A stretch of 64,000 bases of DNA from Methyloradius palustris (GCF_019703875.1 NZ_AP024110.1:1-64000), one strand, 5' to 3'; counted from the first letter of the stretch, positions 42,552-52,415 are shown. Numbers and translations: made by a program. The notes: generated by a model not told the origin, from the letters alone.

Positions 42552-44468
42552 CTAGTTAAGCTTGTTTAATATAGTAAGAAAAGTATCTGCGTTTTTATAA
42601 CCTATTGTTTTTGCTTGTGCGATTTCTTGACCTGAAGCGTCAAAGAAAATAATGCCAGGCGGCCCAAACAGATTAAAACGCTTTAACAAAGCACTATCTT
42701 CAACGGAGTTCTGGGTCATATCTGCTTGCAACAAGACAACATTTTGTAGTGCGTTAGCCACGCGCTGATCGCTAAACGTGAACTGCTCTAATTCTTTGCA
42801 AGCCACACACCAATCAGCGTAGAAATCCAGCATCACAGTTTTACCGGCTGCACTTTTAATCGCGCTATCTAACTCAGCAATATTGCGTACTCGCTGAAAA
42901 GGTAACTTATGTCCTGCGTCAGCCGACACTCTCAAGCCAGAGAGCGGTTGCAAGGCAGATTTAGCACCAGAAGCAGCCCCTATAATCAAGGTGACGCCTA
43001 ATAGCAGCATGATAATGCCTATACTTTTGCAAAATTTTCTCCAAGCACTTGCGCTTGCATCTAGCCTATTAAAAGCGCCTATATAGGTAGCGGGTACAAT
43101 GAGTAATGCTGCCCATAGTAGTAATTGCAGACTGATTGGAATCACGGGCGAAATAAGCCAAATGGCCACTGCGAGCATAATCACGCCAAAGAACTGGCGA
43201 ATAGTGACCATCCAGTGCCCCGTTTTTGGTAACAGGCCAGCTGATAACCCAATCAACAGTAACGGTACTCCCATGCCTATTGCCATTGAAAACAGGGCAA
43301 CACCGCCCAGTAACACATCGTGTGTCTGGCTGATATAGATCAATGCGCCAGCTAATGGGGCAGCAACGCATGGGCTCACGATTAAAGCGGAGAAAGCACC
43401 CATGATAAACAGGCCGATAAAGCGTCCACCGTTGAAACGGTTGGATGTATTGAGAATGGTATTTTCAAATTTTGAAGGCAGCCTCAACTCATAAAAACCA
43501 AACATGGACAATGCCAGCAAGACAAATATGAATGCGGAAAATCCAAGTACCCAGCCATTTTGCAAAGCACTACTTAATAAATGACCCGATAAGCCAGCGC
43601 CTATGCCAGCGAGCGTGTAAGTCAGTGCCATTCCCAGCGTATAGGCGAGTGATAAGTTGAATACTCGCAAGCGGCTTGGTTTTAATGAGGCGTTTGGTGA
43701 TTGCGCATCGCGTACGATCATGCCAGAGAGAATAGGGATCATCGGCAACATGCAAGGGGTGAATGATAGCAATAAACCAAAGCCAAAAAAGCCAATGGCA
43801 ATTAGCCAGAGCTTGCCGCTTTTTAGTAAATCTGTTGCGTCATTATCGCTATTTGTTTCTGTTGCAGTAGGGTTATTGGCTTTTACAGATAAATTGGTAG
43901 CAATATCTGGAAGTAAAGCTACTTCGAGTGTTTTGTGGATGGGTGCATAGCACAATCCTTTTTCACTGCAACCTTGATAACTGGCGAGTAAGGAGAGCGT
44001 GCTTGGACTGCTATTTTGCGGCGTACTCTTAGAAATATTGAGATGTACCAGCGCTTCAAAATTCTTGTGGAATACATGCGATTCGCCAAAATTCGGGTCT
44101 TGTTTGATATCGCCAGGCGGTAAATCTATGCTGCTAACACTGATCGCTTTCGCGCCATCCTTGGCTGGTGCAATATCAAACTTAATGCGTTCACGGTAAA
44201 TATAATGGCTAGGCGCAACCTGAAAAACTGCTCGTAAGGTCTTGCTATCTAGTGCTTCAACCGAGATTTTAAACGCTTGGTCTGGGCTAAGAATTTCGTC
44301 GTCATTGCTGCTTTGGGTAAAAAGACTGCTGACAGATGATGGTTCTGCAAGTGCGTTGCTACTGACCATTGCAGGCAACAGGCTACACAGGCATAAAAGA
44401 AGCCTAGGTAAAAAACTATGCAAGCTGGTTTTAATATGATTTTTGATAAGCAACGCTGATTTCCCCAC
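42552..44468 (-). CDS. dsbD: Thiol:disulfide interchange protein DsbD
   Basis: DsbD passes electrons from cytoplasmic thioredoxin to periplasmic thiol reductases. The 638-residue product has a signal peptide, a periplasmic alpha domain with CSEKGLCYAPIHKTL, and eight-helix membrane domain beta with GFGLLLSFTPCMLPMIPI and MGAFSALIVSPCVAAPLAGAL (the two redox cysteines). A C-terminal thioredoxin domain with YADWCVACKELE completes it. The only start in range is GTG at 44468; no strong ribosome site is seen. It lies next to the tlpA-like gene and a cutA remnant, matching the cutA-dsbD neighbourhood of E. coli. Confidence 0.95.
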   Translation of the reverse strand: MGKSALLIKNHIKTSLHSFLPRLLLCLCSLLPAMVSSNALAEPSSVSSLFTQSSNDDEILSPDQAFKISVEALDSKTLRAVFQVAPSHYIYRERIKFDIAPAKDGAKAISVSSIDLPPGDIKQDPNFGESHVFHKNFEALVHLNISKSTPQNSSPSTLSLLASYQGCSEKGLCYAPIHKTLEVALLPDIATNLSVKANNPTATETNSDNDATDLLKSGKLWLIAIGFFGFGLLLSFTPCMLPMIPILSGMIVRDAQSPNASLKPSRLRVFNLSLAYTLGMALTYTLAGIGAGLSGHLLSSALQNGWVLGFSAFIFVLLALSMFGFYELRLPSKFENTILNTSNRFNGGRFIGLFIMGAFSALIVSPCVAAPLAGALIYISQTHDVLLGGVALFSMAIGMGVPLLLIGLSAGLLPKTGHWMVTIRQFFGVIMLAVAIWLISPVIPISLQLLLWAALLIVPATYIGAFNRLDASASAWRKFCKSIGIIMLLLGVTLIIGAASGAKSALQPLSGLRVSADAGHKLPFQRVRNIAELDSAIKSAAGKTVMLDFYADWCVACKELEQFTFSDQRVANALQNVVLLQADMTQNSVEDSALLKRFNLFGPPGIIFFDASGQEIAQAKTIGYKNADTFLTILNKLN

Positions 44469-44530
44469 TGGTGCTTTGATGACGCAATGTTTACGTAAAC
44501 AAGTTATTCTTTAGTATTGATTCAGCATAA

Positions 44531-44710
44531 TTACGCCTCAAGCTTGACATTGATACTGACATGAATGATTTCGGGAAGTTCGTAGGCATGCATAGACTGA
44601 ATAACCGCCTCAAATGCAGTGTATCTTGCTAGCGTGGATTTAATAATCACTATTTTAGAAATGCTAAGCTGAAAAGCACATACTTGAAAAATCTGCCAAA
44701 CACGCCATCT
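44531..44710 (-). pseudogene. cutA: Decayed cutA (divalent-cation tolerance protein) remnant
   Basis: On the minus strand the reading frame ends with ARYTAFEAVIQSMHAYELPE, then IIHVSIN, which matches the conserved C-terminal third of CutA (HxYELPEII). Upstream, CRWRVWQIF and SISKIVIIKST recall the CutA segment around YRWQG and LLIKT. Both ends are degraded: the N-terminal half, with the catalytic-type core, is missing, and the frame stops before the usual YLDWI tail. The position upstream of dsbD and beside fxsA is where cutA sits in E. coli, supporting an ancestral cutA now lost. Confidence 0.68.
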
Positions 44711-44738
44711 ACACAACATCATCTTCGTTAGCGATGCC

Positions 44739-45152
44739 ATGCCACTTATTTTTATATTACTCATCTTACTTGCTTTCCCCACCTTAGAGATTTTGGTCTT
44801 GATCAAACTTGGCAACCTGTATGGCAGCTGGTTGCTGCTTTACCTTGTTCTGATGGCTATTTTAGGTATCCGCCTGATTCGCGAAGAAAAGCAGGTCATG
44901 GCTGGCCGTTTTATACAGAGCATCAGCCAAGGCCGTACGCCCTTGCGCGCTATTTTTGGCACTGCCAAAAACGTGATTGCAGGCATACTGCTGATCATAC
45001 CTGGAGTAATCAGTGATGCGATTGCCGTGATTTTGTTGCTGATTCCTGGCCCCAAGCCTATGCTTGGCGATCAGCCGAATACGCCAAAATATACGAATAA
45101 ACGCGCTGCGAATGATGATGTGATCGAAGGTGAGTTCAGACGTGAGGATTGA
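44739..45152 (+). CDS. fxsA: FxsA family membrane protein
   Basis: A 137-residue inner-membrane protein of the FxsA family. It has LILLAFPTLEILVLIKLG and YLVLMAILGIRLIREE as the first two membrane segments, an AGILLIIPGVISDAIAVILLL pair, and a hydrophilic C-terminal tail ending EGEFRRED. E. coli FxsA suppresses F-exclusion of phage T7; the general function is unclear. It is divergent from dsbD and the cutA remnant. Confidence 0.87.
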   Translation: MPLIFILLILLAFPTLEILVLIKLGNLYGSWLLLYLVLMAILGIRLIREEKQVMAGRFIQSISQGRTPLRAIFGTAKNVIAGILLIIPGVISDAIAVILLLIPGPKPMLGDQPNTPKYTNKRAANDDVIEGEFRRED

Positions 45153-45231
45153 TTTTTAGCGTCAAAAGCTTAAAAATCGAACCTTTACCCACACCAGCTT
45201 CATAGCCATCAATTCACGAAAGAAATTCTGA

Positions 45232-46254
45232 ATGTCCTATCAAGTCACTATCCAGCCTAGCGGCCACCAGTTTCAGGTTGCCGCGGGCGAGACCATACTG
45301 GATGCCGCTATCAATGCCAGTTTCAATCTGCCTTATGGTTGCCGCAATGGCACATGTGGTGCGTGTAAAGGGCGTGTGCTTGAAGGCAGGGTGGAGCATG
45401 AGGCACATCAATCCAGCACCTTGATTCAGGCAGAAAAAGACACAGGTTTGGCCTTGTTTTGCTGCGCGGTTCCACAAAGTGATGTGGTGATAGAGTGTCG
45501 TGAAGTAAGCACTAACAATGGCATACGTCCACGCATCATGCCGGCTCGCGTGCAAAAGATTGAAAGGCTGGCAGATGACGTAATCGCTTTGTCTCTCAAA
45601 TTACCTAGCAATGAGCGCCTGCAATTCCTGGCTGGGCAATACATCGAGTTTTTGCTGAAAGATGGGCAAAGACGCGCGTTTTCACTGGCTAATGCACCGC
45701 ACGATGATGAGCTGCTGGAGCTACATTTACGCCATGTACCAGGTGGGCTATTTACTGATCATGTATTCACGCAGATGCAGGAAAAAGCCATTTTGCGGCT
45801 TGAAGGCCCATTTGGCAGTTTTTATCTGCGGGAAGATAGCGATAAACCAATCATCTTTGTTGCTGGTGGCACTGGATTTGCGCCGATCAAGGGCATGATT
45901 GAGCATCTGTTGCATGTGGGTTCAAAGCGGAAAATACTGTTGTATTGGGGTGCTCGTGCACTGAAGGATTTGTATTTGCCCGTATTGCCTCAAACCTGGT
46001 TGGATGCGAACAAAAACCTGAGTTTTATTCCTGTGTTGTCAGAACCGTTAAGCACCGATGCGTGGCAGGGCAGAACGGGCTTTGTGCATCAGGCGGTGTT
46101 AGATGATCTTGGTGATTTAAGCGCTTACCAAGTCTATAGCTGTGGCGCACCTATTATGGTGGATACGGCGCGAGCAAGTTTTCAGGCTGCTGGTTTACCC
46201 GCCGATGAATTCTTCGCGGATGCCTTTACTTACGCGCATCCATCAGCCAATTAA
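45232..46254 (+). CDS. 2Fe-2S/FAD-dependent reductase (CDP-6-deoxy-delta-3,4-glucoseen reductase-like)
   Basis: A 340-residue electron-transfer flavoprotein. A plant-type ferredoxin domain has CRNGTCGAC with a further CC; the FAD domain has RAFSLANAP; the NAD(P)H domain has FVAGGTGFAPIKGMIEHLL and YWGARALKDLY. This architecture is shared by AscD/RfbI (dideoxysugar synthesis) and by other monooxygenase reductases. No sugar-pathway genes are nearby, so a general reductase role is likely. It converges with hemY, whose stop is one base away. Confidence 0.9.
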   Translation: MSYQVTIQPSGHQFQVAAGETILDAAINASFNLPYGCRNGTCGACKGRVLEGRVEHEAHQSSTLIQAEKDTGLALFCCAVPQSDVVIECREVSTNNGIRPRIMPARVQKIERLADDVIALSLKLPSNERLQFLAGQYIEFLLKDGQRRAFSLANAPHDDELLELHLRHVPGGLFTDHVFTQMQEKAILRLEGPFGSFYLREDSDKPIIFVAGGTGFAPIKGMIEHLLHVGSKRKILLYWGARALKDLYLPVLPQTWLDANKNLSFIPVLSEPLSTDAWQGRTGFVHQAVLDDLGDLSAYQVYSCGAPIMVDTARASFQAAGLPADEFFADAFTYAHPSAN

Positions 46255-47439
46255 CTAATAATCCACGTCTTTTAAAAATTGAGTGCTCAGGCGGTAATGC
46301 TTATAAGCTGCTTCGGTTTCGCCGCGGCTTTCCAACAGCTTGGCTAACGCAACATGTGCAGCAGCGCTTGGCGTAACGCTAATGCTGGCTTCAAAATAGC
46401 TCTGCGCCTTACCCCACAAGCTTAGCCGTACACACATCTTGCCAAGTGACAGCAGCAAATTGGCATCGCCCTCATGTTTGAGTAACCAGAATTCTGCTTG
46501 TTCAAGTTGTTTCATGGGCTGGCTGGTAATGCAATCGCCCACCAGCGCTGCGAGTTTGGTATCCCAACCTTTGGTTAAGCTCATGCCTAATACTTCCGCA
46601 GCCTGATCTGGCGCGTTGCTTTGCAGCAATGTGGTGGCTGCGAGGTAGGCTAGGCGGTTATTCAGGCGGTCTTCTTCAGGCAGTTTCTTCCAATAGGCCA
46701 GCAGACTGGCCAAATCGCCAGAATAGCGTTTGATCAAGTGTTGATGAGCTTGTTGGCGAATCTCGCGTATTTGCCACGACTCAAGCGCATCGCGCTTTTC
46801 CAGCTGTTGCAGCAAAGTCACGACGCTATCCCAGTTGCCCAAATGCACATGGATTTTTAAGGCAAGCCGCATGGCGGGCGGATGTTTAGGCTCTATCTTT
46901 TCCAGCTTCTGCAAAGCGCTCAATGCTTCGCCATATTGGCGGTCATCCAGCAACAGCTCGGTTTGTGTGAGCAAGCGGGATAACGCATCGTCAGGTGCCA
47001 GGCGTTCAGCCTCGGCCAGATAATAATCGCGCTGGCTTTTTTGCCGGAGTTTGTGCGATGCACGCGCCGCTATCAATGCACTTATGCTGATATTTTCGCC
47101 CAGGTCTATCGCTTGCGATGCCGATTTGGCCGCTAGGTTATAACGACCTTCAACCAAGGCATGCAACCCAGTTTTGAAAGCTGCCTGGCCTTCGCGTAAG
47201 CGTTTATCTTGTTTGTAGGCTAATACAGTCGCTGGCAAACGGCGTGTGTAGTGAATCAACCGCAACAGCCCATGCAAGAATATAAAGCTGGCAATGATCA
47301 ACACCAGCAAAAAGTTGAGTGACAGCTCAAGCCGATAAGGCGGCCGCACAATCAACACATAGCCTTGATTGTTTCCAGTGAGTAAAGCCAAGCCAACTGC
47401 CAGCCCCAAAATCAGCAACATCCAGAATAGCCAACGCAT
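46255..47439 (-). CDS. hemY: HemY family tetratricopeptide membrane protein
   Basis: HemY here means the proteobacterial TPR protein, not protoporphyrinogen oxidase. The 394-residue product has two N-terminal membrane segments (LFWMLLILGLAVGLALLTG and LNFLLVLIIASFIFLHGLL), then the HemY_N region and TPR helices. It is always found near haem genes but its exact role is unknown. It abuts hemX by one shared base, completing hemC-hemD-hemX-hemY. Confidence 0.92.
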   Translation of the reverse strand: MRWLFWMLLILGLAVGLALLTGNNQGYVLIVRPPYRLELSLNFLLVLIIASFIFLHGLLRLIHYTRRLPATVLAYKQDKRLREGQAAFKTGLHALVEGRYNLAAKSASQAIDLGENISISALIAARASHKLRQKSQRDYYLAEAERLAPDDALSRLLTQTELLLDDRQYGEALSALQKLEKIEPKHPPAMRLALKIHVHLGNWDSVVTLLQQLEKRDALESWQIREIRQQAHQHLIKRYSGDLASLLAYWKKLPEEDRLNNRLAYLAATTLLQSNAPDQAAEVLGMSLTKGWDTKLAALVGDCITSQPMKQLEQAEFWLLKHEGDANLLLSLGKMCVRLSLWGKAQSYFEASISVTPSAAAHVALAKLLESRGETEAAYKHYRLSTQFLKDVDY

Positions 47440-48608
47440 TATTTTGCTCCGCGTGTAGGGGTTTTAGCCGCAGCTTTGCTGTCATGCGAGTTGATATTGG
47501 TGCGTTCCAGCGATAGTTTGTATTTACTCACCAGCGCAAGGCTTGGGCTGATATCTGGTACATCCAGCACAATATTGCTGGCAGATAAAGTTTCAATAGT
47601 TGCCAAGGCGTTTTTGGTTTCAAGCTCACGTAAATCAAAATGGGCTTTCAGCCAGTGGTCAGCAGCTTCAAGGTCTTTACGATAGGTGACTTCATCATGC
47701 TGCAACAGCGCAATACGCGCAGTCAGCAGGCGCAGCTTGATGTTTTCACGCAAAAAGAAATTCTGATCTGGCGCCAATAGAGGTGGTTCGGCTCTATCAA
47801 TGCGCTCTATTCGTATCATGCTTTTGAAATCCTGCCAGATTTCGTAGGTGAGTTTTTGCCAGCGGTTCTGGTTAGGTACGGCATTTTCAACAGGCATTGC
47901 GCTTTCTGGGTGCCGCTCGCTCACCAATGGTAAATGATCAACACTGTCGGCCAGACTTTCCAGTTTGAGACTCATCCCCACTACATCAATGAGTGGCATA
48001 GCCTGCAAGCGCTGTATATCTTGCGCAACGCTTTTGCGTAGTTGCGTGACTTGCAGCGAATCTAGTTGCTGCAAGCGCGAATCGGCTGTTTGCAGCGCTA
48101 AAAGTGAGAGTTTAATGTTGCCAGCCAGTTGCAACTGCTGATTGGCGATAATAAGCAGTTGTTCGACTTCTGCCAGCAAGCGTTCTTCACGATTATTCGC
48201 CAGCTCAACATACAGCGTTTCCAGCGATTCTTGCTGATCTAGCGATTCGCCCAGTTTTTCTTCCAGTATGCTGGTGCGGGCTGAAGATTCAATACTGCGC
48301 TCATCCGAATTTTTCGCTAATGCCAGGCTTTGCTGGTTGGCAGCATCAAATTTCTCAAGACGCTCTGTCAGGCCACGTTCAAGTTTGGTATAACCGTGGC
48401 GACTGCTGATCGATTGCCAAACCGTGCCCAGTAAGGCCAGAACAGCAATCACCAGCGCGGCACTGGTTAAAAAAGATACTCCGCTGCCTGTTCTGCGCTC
48501 TGCGTTCCTACGTTCTTCAAGCGTCTGGCTGGCCGACTCTTCAGAAGTAGTCAAGGCGGCATTTTGCTCATTATCAGGCGAGATTTTGTTTTCTTCAGTC
48601 ATGGTCAA
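47439..48608 (-). CDS. hemX: HemX family protein
   Basis: Often annotated as uroporphyrinogen-III C-methyltransferase, but it lacks AdoMet methyltransferase motifs, so that name is probably wrong. The 389-residue product has a polar N-terminus, one membrane segment (VSFLTSAALVIAVLALLGTVW), a long coiled coil (about 75-190) and a periplasmic helical domain. It lies between hemD and hemY in the haem operon. Function is thought to be structural or regulatory in tetrapyrrole synthesis. Confidence 0.9.
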   Translation of the reverse strand: MTMTEENKISPDNEQNAALTTSEESASQTLEERRNAERRTGSGVSFLTSAALVIAVLALLGTVWQSISSRHGYTKLERGLTERLEKFDAANQQSLALAKNSDERSIESSARTSILEEKLGESLDQQESLETLYVELANNREERLLAEVEQLLIIANQQLQLAGNIKLSLLALQTADSRLQQLDSLQVTQLRKSVAQDIQRLQAMPLIDVVGMSLKLESLADSVDHLPLVSERHPESAMPVENAVPNQNRWQKLTYEIWQDFKSMIRIERIDRAEPPLLAPDQNFFLRENIKLRLLTARIALLQHDEVTYRKDLEAADHWLKAHFDLRELETKNALATIETLSASNIVLDVPDISPSLALVSKYKLSLERTNINSHDSKAAAKTPTRGAK

Positions 48609-48659
48609 TTCTGTGGATGAATAAGCCTGGTTTTTAATATGGAAAATACGAATATCTTG

Positions 48660-49442
48660 TTAATTTGCGCTCACGGCGTCGATCACACACTGCAACATGG
48701 CTTCATCACCTGGTGCATGAGCAATTGCTACCTTTAACCGCAATGTTAACGGCGCTTCAGCAATGCGTGCGTGGTTAACACATAACACTACATGCTTGAT
48801 CCAGTCAGCGGCTTGATTACTGTTAATAATTAAATCCAGCAGATGGCGCATGGCCTCAGAGCTGGTGACGACTACAGCATGTAATTGTTTATTTTGCCAC
48901 AGTGTTGCTAATAAATTTGTATCCATTTGTGGATTTGTGCGCTGGTAACATTCCGCCAAATCCACTTGCGCACCACGGGTTTTAAGCGTTTCTGCCAGAA
49001 TCTCCCGTCCGCCTATTCCGCGAAAAATCATGATGCGCTGGTTTTTGACCGATTGCATCTCGCTTAAACCTAGCAAAGATTCACTATCGAAGCGATCTTG
49101 CGGCGTGAGCACATCTAGAGCGCCAAACTTTGCAAGTTCATTCGCAGTGACTGGACCAATCGCAGCAAATTTGAGGTTCGAGGGAATATGCCCAAAGTGC
49201 TTCAACAATCTCGGCATGCCATGCTGCACGGCATTGCTGCTGATAAATATCGCCCAGTGGTATTCGTTTAACTCACTGATTTTTTGCTCAAAAACGCCAT
49301 AATCATCCAGCGTCGTAATTTCAATGAGCGGGAATAAAATCGGCGTTCCGCCATTTTCAGTGATCAGTTTGCTCAGCTTTGTCGCCTGACTAGCTGGGCG
49401 GGTGATGGCAATACCAAGCTTATTTAGTACCAGTTCACGCAT
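48660..49442 (-). CDS. hemD: Uroporphyrinogen-III synthase
   Basis: HemD closes and inverts ring D of hydroxymethylbilane to give uroporphyrinogen III. The 260-residue product shows the family pattern: ITRPASQATKLSKLI at the start, AIFISSNAVQHGMP, FAAIGPVTANELAKFG, IMIFRGIGGREILAE and AVVVTSSEAMRHLLD. HemD sequences are poorly conserved, but the position directly after hemC (one base overlap) makes the call secure. Confidence 0.95.
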   Translation of the reverse strand: MRELVLNKLGIAITRPASQATKLSKLITENGGTPILFPLIEITTLDDYGVFEQKISELNEYHWAIFISSNAVQHGMPRLLKHFGHIPSNLKFAAIGPVTANELAKFGALDVLTPQDRFDSESLLGLSEMQSVKNQRIMIFRGIGGREILAETLKTRGAQVDLAECYQRTNPQMDTNLLATLWQNKQLHAVVVTSSEAMRHLLDLIINSNQAADWIKHVVLCVNHARIAEAPLTLRLKVAIAHAPGDEAMLQCVIDAVSAN

Positions 49443-50383
49443 TACTTGGGGTGGGGCTCATCAAGTGCCGCAAGAATTTTGTCTGCGCCTTGTGCAATCA
49501 GCTTGGAAGCTAGCGCTTTACCCAATGCTTCTGGTTCGTTAGCCGTTCCACTAACGGTTTCACGCAATACTTGACGGCCATCAATGCTGGCTACAAAGCC
49601 AGTCATTTGTAGCGTGTCGCCTTCACGCACTGCATAAGCACCCAGAGGTACAGTGCAACTTCCAGAAAGTGCACGACTCATGCCACGTTCAGCTTCTACA
49701 CAAGAGGCTGTTGCAGGGTGATTAAGTGGCGCCAGAATAGGCAACAAATCAAGGCGGTCAGCACGAATCTCAATCCCAAGCGCACCCTGGCCAACGGCGG
49801 GGATGCTATGTTCGGCAGATATATACTGCGCAATACGTGATGCCAGCCCCAAGCGTATGAGCCCAGCCGCCGCAAGGATAATGGCGGCATATTGGCCTTC
49901 ATCCAGCTTGCGCAACCGGGTTTGCAAGTTGCCGCGTAGCGACTCAATTTTTAAATCAGGGAAGCGTGCCTGCAACTGGCTTTGGCGACGCAGACTAGAA
50001 GTGCCGACAATACTGCCTGCTGGCAAATCATCTAGCGCTGAATAATCGTTTGAAACAAACGCATCTCGCGCATCTTCACGCTCGCCAATGGCCGCCAGGG
50101 CAAAACCCTCGGGCAAATGCATTGGCATATCTTTCATCGAGTGTACGGCCAAGTCAGCACGACCATCTTCCAGCGCCTGTTCTAGCTCTTTAATAAACAG
50201 GCCTTTGCCACCAATGCGCGCCAGTGGCGTATCCAGTATCTGGTCACCCGTGGTGGTCATGCCAAGAATTTCTATAGTGCTATTGGGGTACAAAGCCTGC
50301 AAACGGCTCTGGATATGTTTTGCCTGCCACATGGCAAGCGCACTTTCACGGGAAGCGATAACGAGTTTGGTTGGGGTGGTCAT
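49442..50383 (-). CDS. hemC: Porphobilinogen deaminase (hydroxymethylbilane synthase)
   Basis: Polymerises four porphobilinogens to hydroxymethylbilane. The 313-residue product has VIASRESALAMWQAKHI, GGKGLFIKELEQAL, VHSMKDMP, SSLRRQSQL and SLRGNLQTRLRKLD. The dipyrromethane-cofactor cysteine lies in ALSGSCTVPLGAYA. Length is typical. It is the first of the haem genes, downstream of the algZ-algR pair, as in Pseudomonas. Confidence 0.98.
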   Translation of the reverse strand: MTTPTKLVIASRESALAMWQAKHIQSRLQALYPNSTIEILGMTTTGDQILDTPLARIGGKGLFIKELEQALEDGRADLAVHSMKDMPMHLPEGFALAAIGEREDARDAFVSNDYSALDDLPAGSIVGTSSLRRQSQLQARFPDLKIESLRGNLQTRLRKLDEGQYAAIILAAAGLIRLGLASRIAQYISAEHSIPAVGQGALGIEIRADRLDLLPILAPLNHPATASCVEAERGMSRALSGSCTVPLGAYAVREGDTLQMTGFVASIDGRQVLRETVSGTANEPEALGKALASKLIAQGADKILAALDEPHPK

Positions 50384-50468
50384 GAAAAGCTTGGGAGATA
50401 AGTCATTAGTGACTTAATTTTAACACAGCAAGGAATGGCGAAACCCTTACTAGGTGACAGTCGGGCTG

Positions 50469-51218
50469 TTAATTTCCTAGCTCTTTTAGTACATGCATTT
50501 GCCGCCTACTAACAGCTACCGTTTCAGTTAGGTTTTTAAGCAATGCTACCCAGCGTTGTTCGCCTTCAATGGTGCGTTTTTCGTAGCCGAGAATGGCATC
50601 TTTTGCCACAAGGCAATTGCGGTGTAGGCGTAAAAATTGTTCGCTAAATTCTTGCTCCAGGCTGGTAAGAGAATCTTCAATCAAGAACTCGCGGTCGCGG
50701 GTGCGTAGCGTGGTGTATTTGAGTTCGGCGCGCATGTAGATCACATCAGCTACTGGCACTAGCAGCACGCGGCCACGTTCATGTACGCTGAAGAAATTGC
50801 GTTTGGGTTGCAGTGGTTTGATGGCAGTAAGCTGGGCAGGTAATAACGCACGTGCCTTGTTTATTGCGGTTTGCAGGCGCTCAACGCGGATGGGTTTGAG
50901 CAGGTAATCCACGGCATTCATATCAAACGCTTGCAAGGCGTAAGCATCAAATGCGGTAGTGAAAATAATGGCAGGTGGCGGGCTGACTTTTTGTAAGTGT
51001 TCGGCGGCTTCTATGCCGTCCATCTGCGGCATGCGGATGTCTAGCAAGACAATATCGACTGGCGTTTCAGCGACTAGCTCCAATACTTCTTTGCCATTCT
51101 TGGCCTCACCGATGATATTGAGGTTGGCAATATCGCCCAGCAACTCACGCAGGCGATTGCGCGCAGGGGCTTCGTCATCTGCGATCAAAATTCTTACAGT
51201 GTCGGATTGATTCATCAC
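50469..51218 (-). CDS. algR: LytTR-type response regulator (AlgR family)
   Basis: A receiver domain (phospho-acceptor aspartate in VDIVLLDIRMPQMDG) joined to a C-terminal LytTR DNA-binding domain (FFSVHERGRVLLVP, EFLIEDSLTSLEQ, FLRLHRNCLV), 249 residues. AlgR in Pseudomonas controls twitching motility and alginate. Here its location upstream of hemC and next to an AlgZ-type kinase, with argH divergent, repeats the Pseudomonas arrangement. Its start overlaps the kinase stop by 4 bp. Target genes in this organism are unknown. Confidence 0.92.
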   Translation of the reverse strand: MMNQSDTVRILIADDEAPARNRLRELLGDIANLNIIGEAKNGKEVLELVAETPVDIVLLDIRMPQMDGIEAAEHLQKVSPPPAIIFTTAFDAYALQAFDMNAVDYLLKPIRVERLQTAINKARALLPAQLTAIKPLQPKRNFFSVHERGRVLLVPVADVIYMRAELKYTTLRTRDREFLIEDSLTSLEQEFSEQFLRLHRNCLVAKDAILGYEKRTIEGEQRWVALLKNLTETVAVSRRQMHVLKELGN

Positions 51219-52384
51219 AAGAGGTTCTTTTTGTAGGGGATGACGATATGCACTTCATAATGCTGCCCTTGTGAATTCTGGCCTAGCACCTGACTGGTGA
51301 GCACGGCCTCGGCATCAAAATGCAACGATAGGCGTTCTTTAATGTTACTCAATGCCATTTTGTTACCGTTGTGTGGGCTGGTCTGTTTACTGAATGGGTT
51401 GCTCAATATCAGGTGTACTTCATCGCGATGGGTGTAAATCTTGATGGTGATTTCACCGCCTGCGGGCATGGGCTCGATACCGTGATATACCGCGTTTTCA
51501 AGCAAAGGTTGTAATACCAAAGGCGGTATCAATGCGTCTGGGGGCATGCTGTCGATTTGCCAGATGATAGTCAGGCGTTCGTCTAATCGTAATTTCTCTA
51601 ATGATAGATACTGGCGACTTAAAGATATTTCATCAGCCAGCGGCACCAGATCGCGGTTATCAGCCATCAACACGCGGAACAAATCTGCCATGTCTTCCAA
51701 TGCCGTTTCAGCCCGGGCAGGCTGGCCGCGGATGAGTGACAGCACCGCATTAATACTATTGAACAAAAAGTGTGGGCGAATACGTGCCTGTAAGGCTTGC
51801 AGACGGGCTTCCGCAATGGCTGGTGTGAGCGCCCGTTGACGTAGATTCAGGTAGTAAAGCACAAGGCCAGACATCGCCGCCGCCAGTATCCATGCGCGTA
51901 CCAGCGATGGCATGGCGTCCACCCCTAGAATCAGGCTGCCGATGAAATGTACGCCGCTGGTGGCCATAATGCTCAGGAGTAAAACGAACGCGGTTGACCA
52001 CCGATAACTCAATTTCAACAGGTAAGGGTAAATCACATAAAGCAGTAATATGGTCAGCAGCACGATAGGCTGCAATAAGGCCAATACCTGTGTGAATTTA
52101 GTGAGTACGTCACTCAGATGATCCGCTTCAAAAATGGCGCCGAACAAAGCCAGCAGATTCATGATCACGATAATGCGCAGGCAAATCCCCAGGTTACGAA
52201 AATCAGGTAGTTTGACCGAAAGGCGGTTAGACGGGGTTTGCAGCGATGTCAGGCTATCTGGCAATAATGCACCGGCAGCAATCGTAGTTTCAGCGACCGT
52301 TTCATCAGTAACGGGCGTTAAATCGCCTTCTGCATCAGCAGCCTGCGCATTAGAAAAGCCCGTGTTTTGCTTTATACTTGCCAT
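51215..52384 (-). CDS. algZ: LytS/AlgZ-type sensor histidine kinase
   Basis: A 389-residue membrane kinase with four to five N-terminal membrane segments (about 68-190), then a His_kinase domain with RPHFLFNSINAVL (phospho-histidine) and N box LLENAVYHGIE. The expected glycine-rich G box (GxGLxN) reads GNKMALSNIKERL, lacking the second glycine. The Pseudomonas homologue FimS/AlgZ is also known as an unusual kinase. It overlaps algR, and its start lies 31 bp from divergent argH. Confidence 0.9.
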   Translation of the reverse strand: MASIKQNTGFSNAQAADAEGDLTPVTDETVAETTIAAGALLPDSLTSLQTPSNRLSVKLPDFRNLGICLRIIVIMNLLALFGAIFEADHLSDVLTKFTQVLALLQPIVLLTILLLYVIYPYLLKLSYRWSTAFVLLLSIMATSGVHFIGSLILGVDAMPSLVRAWILAAAMSGLVLYYLNLRQRALTPAIAEARLQALQARIRPHFLFNSINAVLSLIRGQPARAETALEDMADLFRVLMADNRDLVPLADEISLSRQYLSLEKLRLDERLTIIWQIDSMPPDALIPPLVLQPLLENAVYHGIEPMPAGGEITIKIYTHRDEVHLILSNPFSKQTSPHNGNKMALSNIKERLSLHFDAEAVLTSQVLGQNSQGQHYEVHIVIPYKKNLL

Positions 52385-52415
52385 ATCACCTTATTATTCT
52401 TAAGCCTATAAAAGC

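Noticed and set aside
47439..48608. HemX as a true uroporphyrinogen-III methyltransferase
   Set aside because: The sequence is a membrane-anchored coiled-coil protein without AdoMet-binding motifs.
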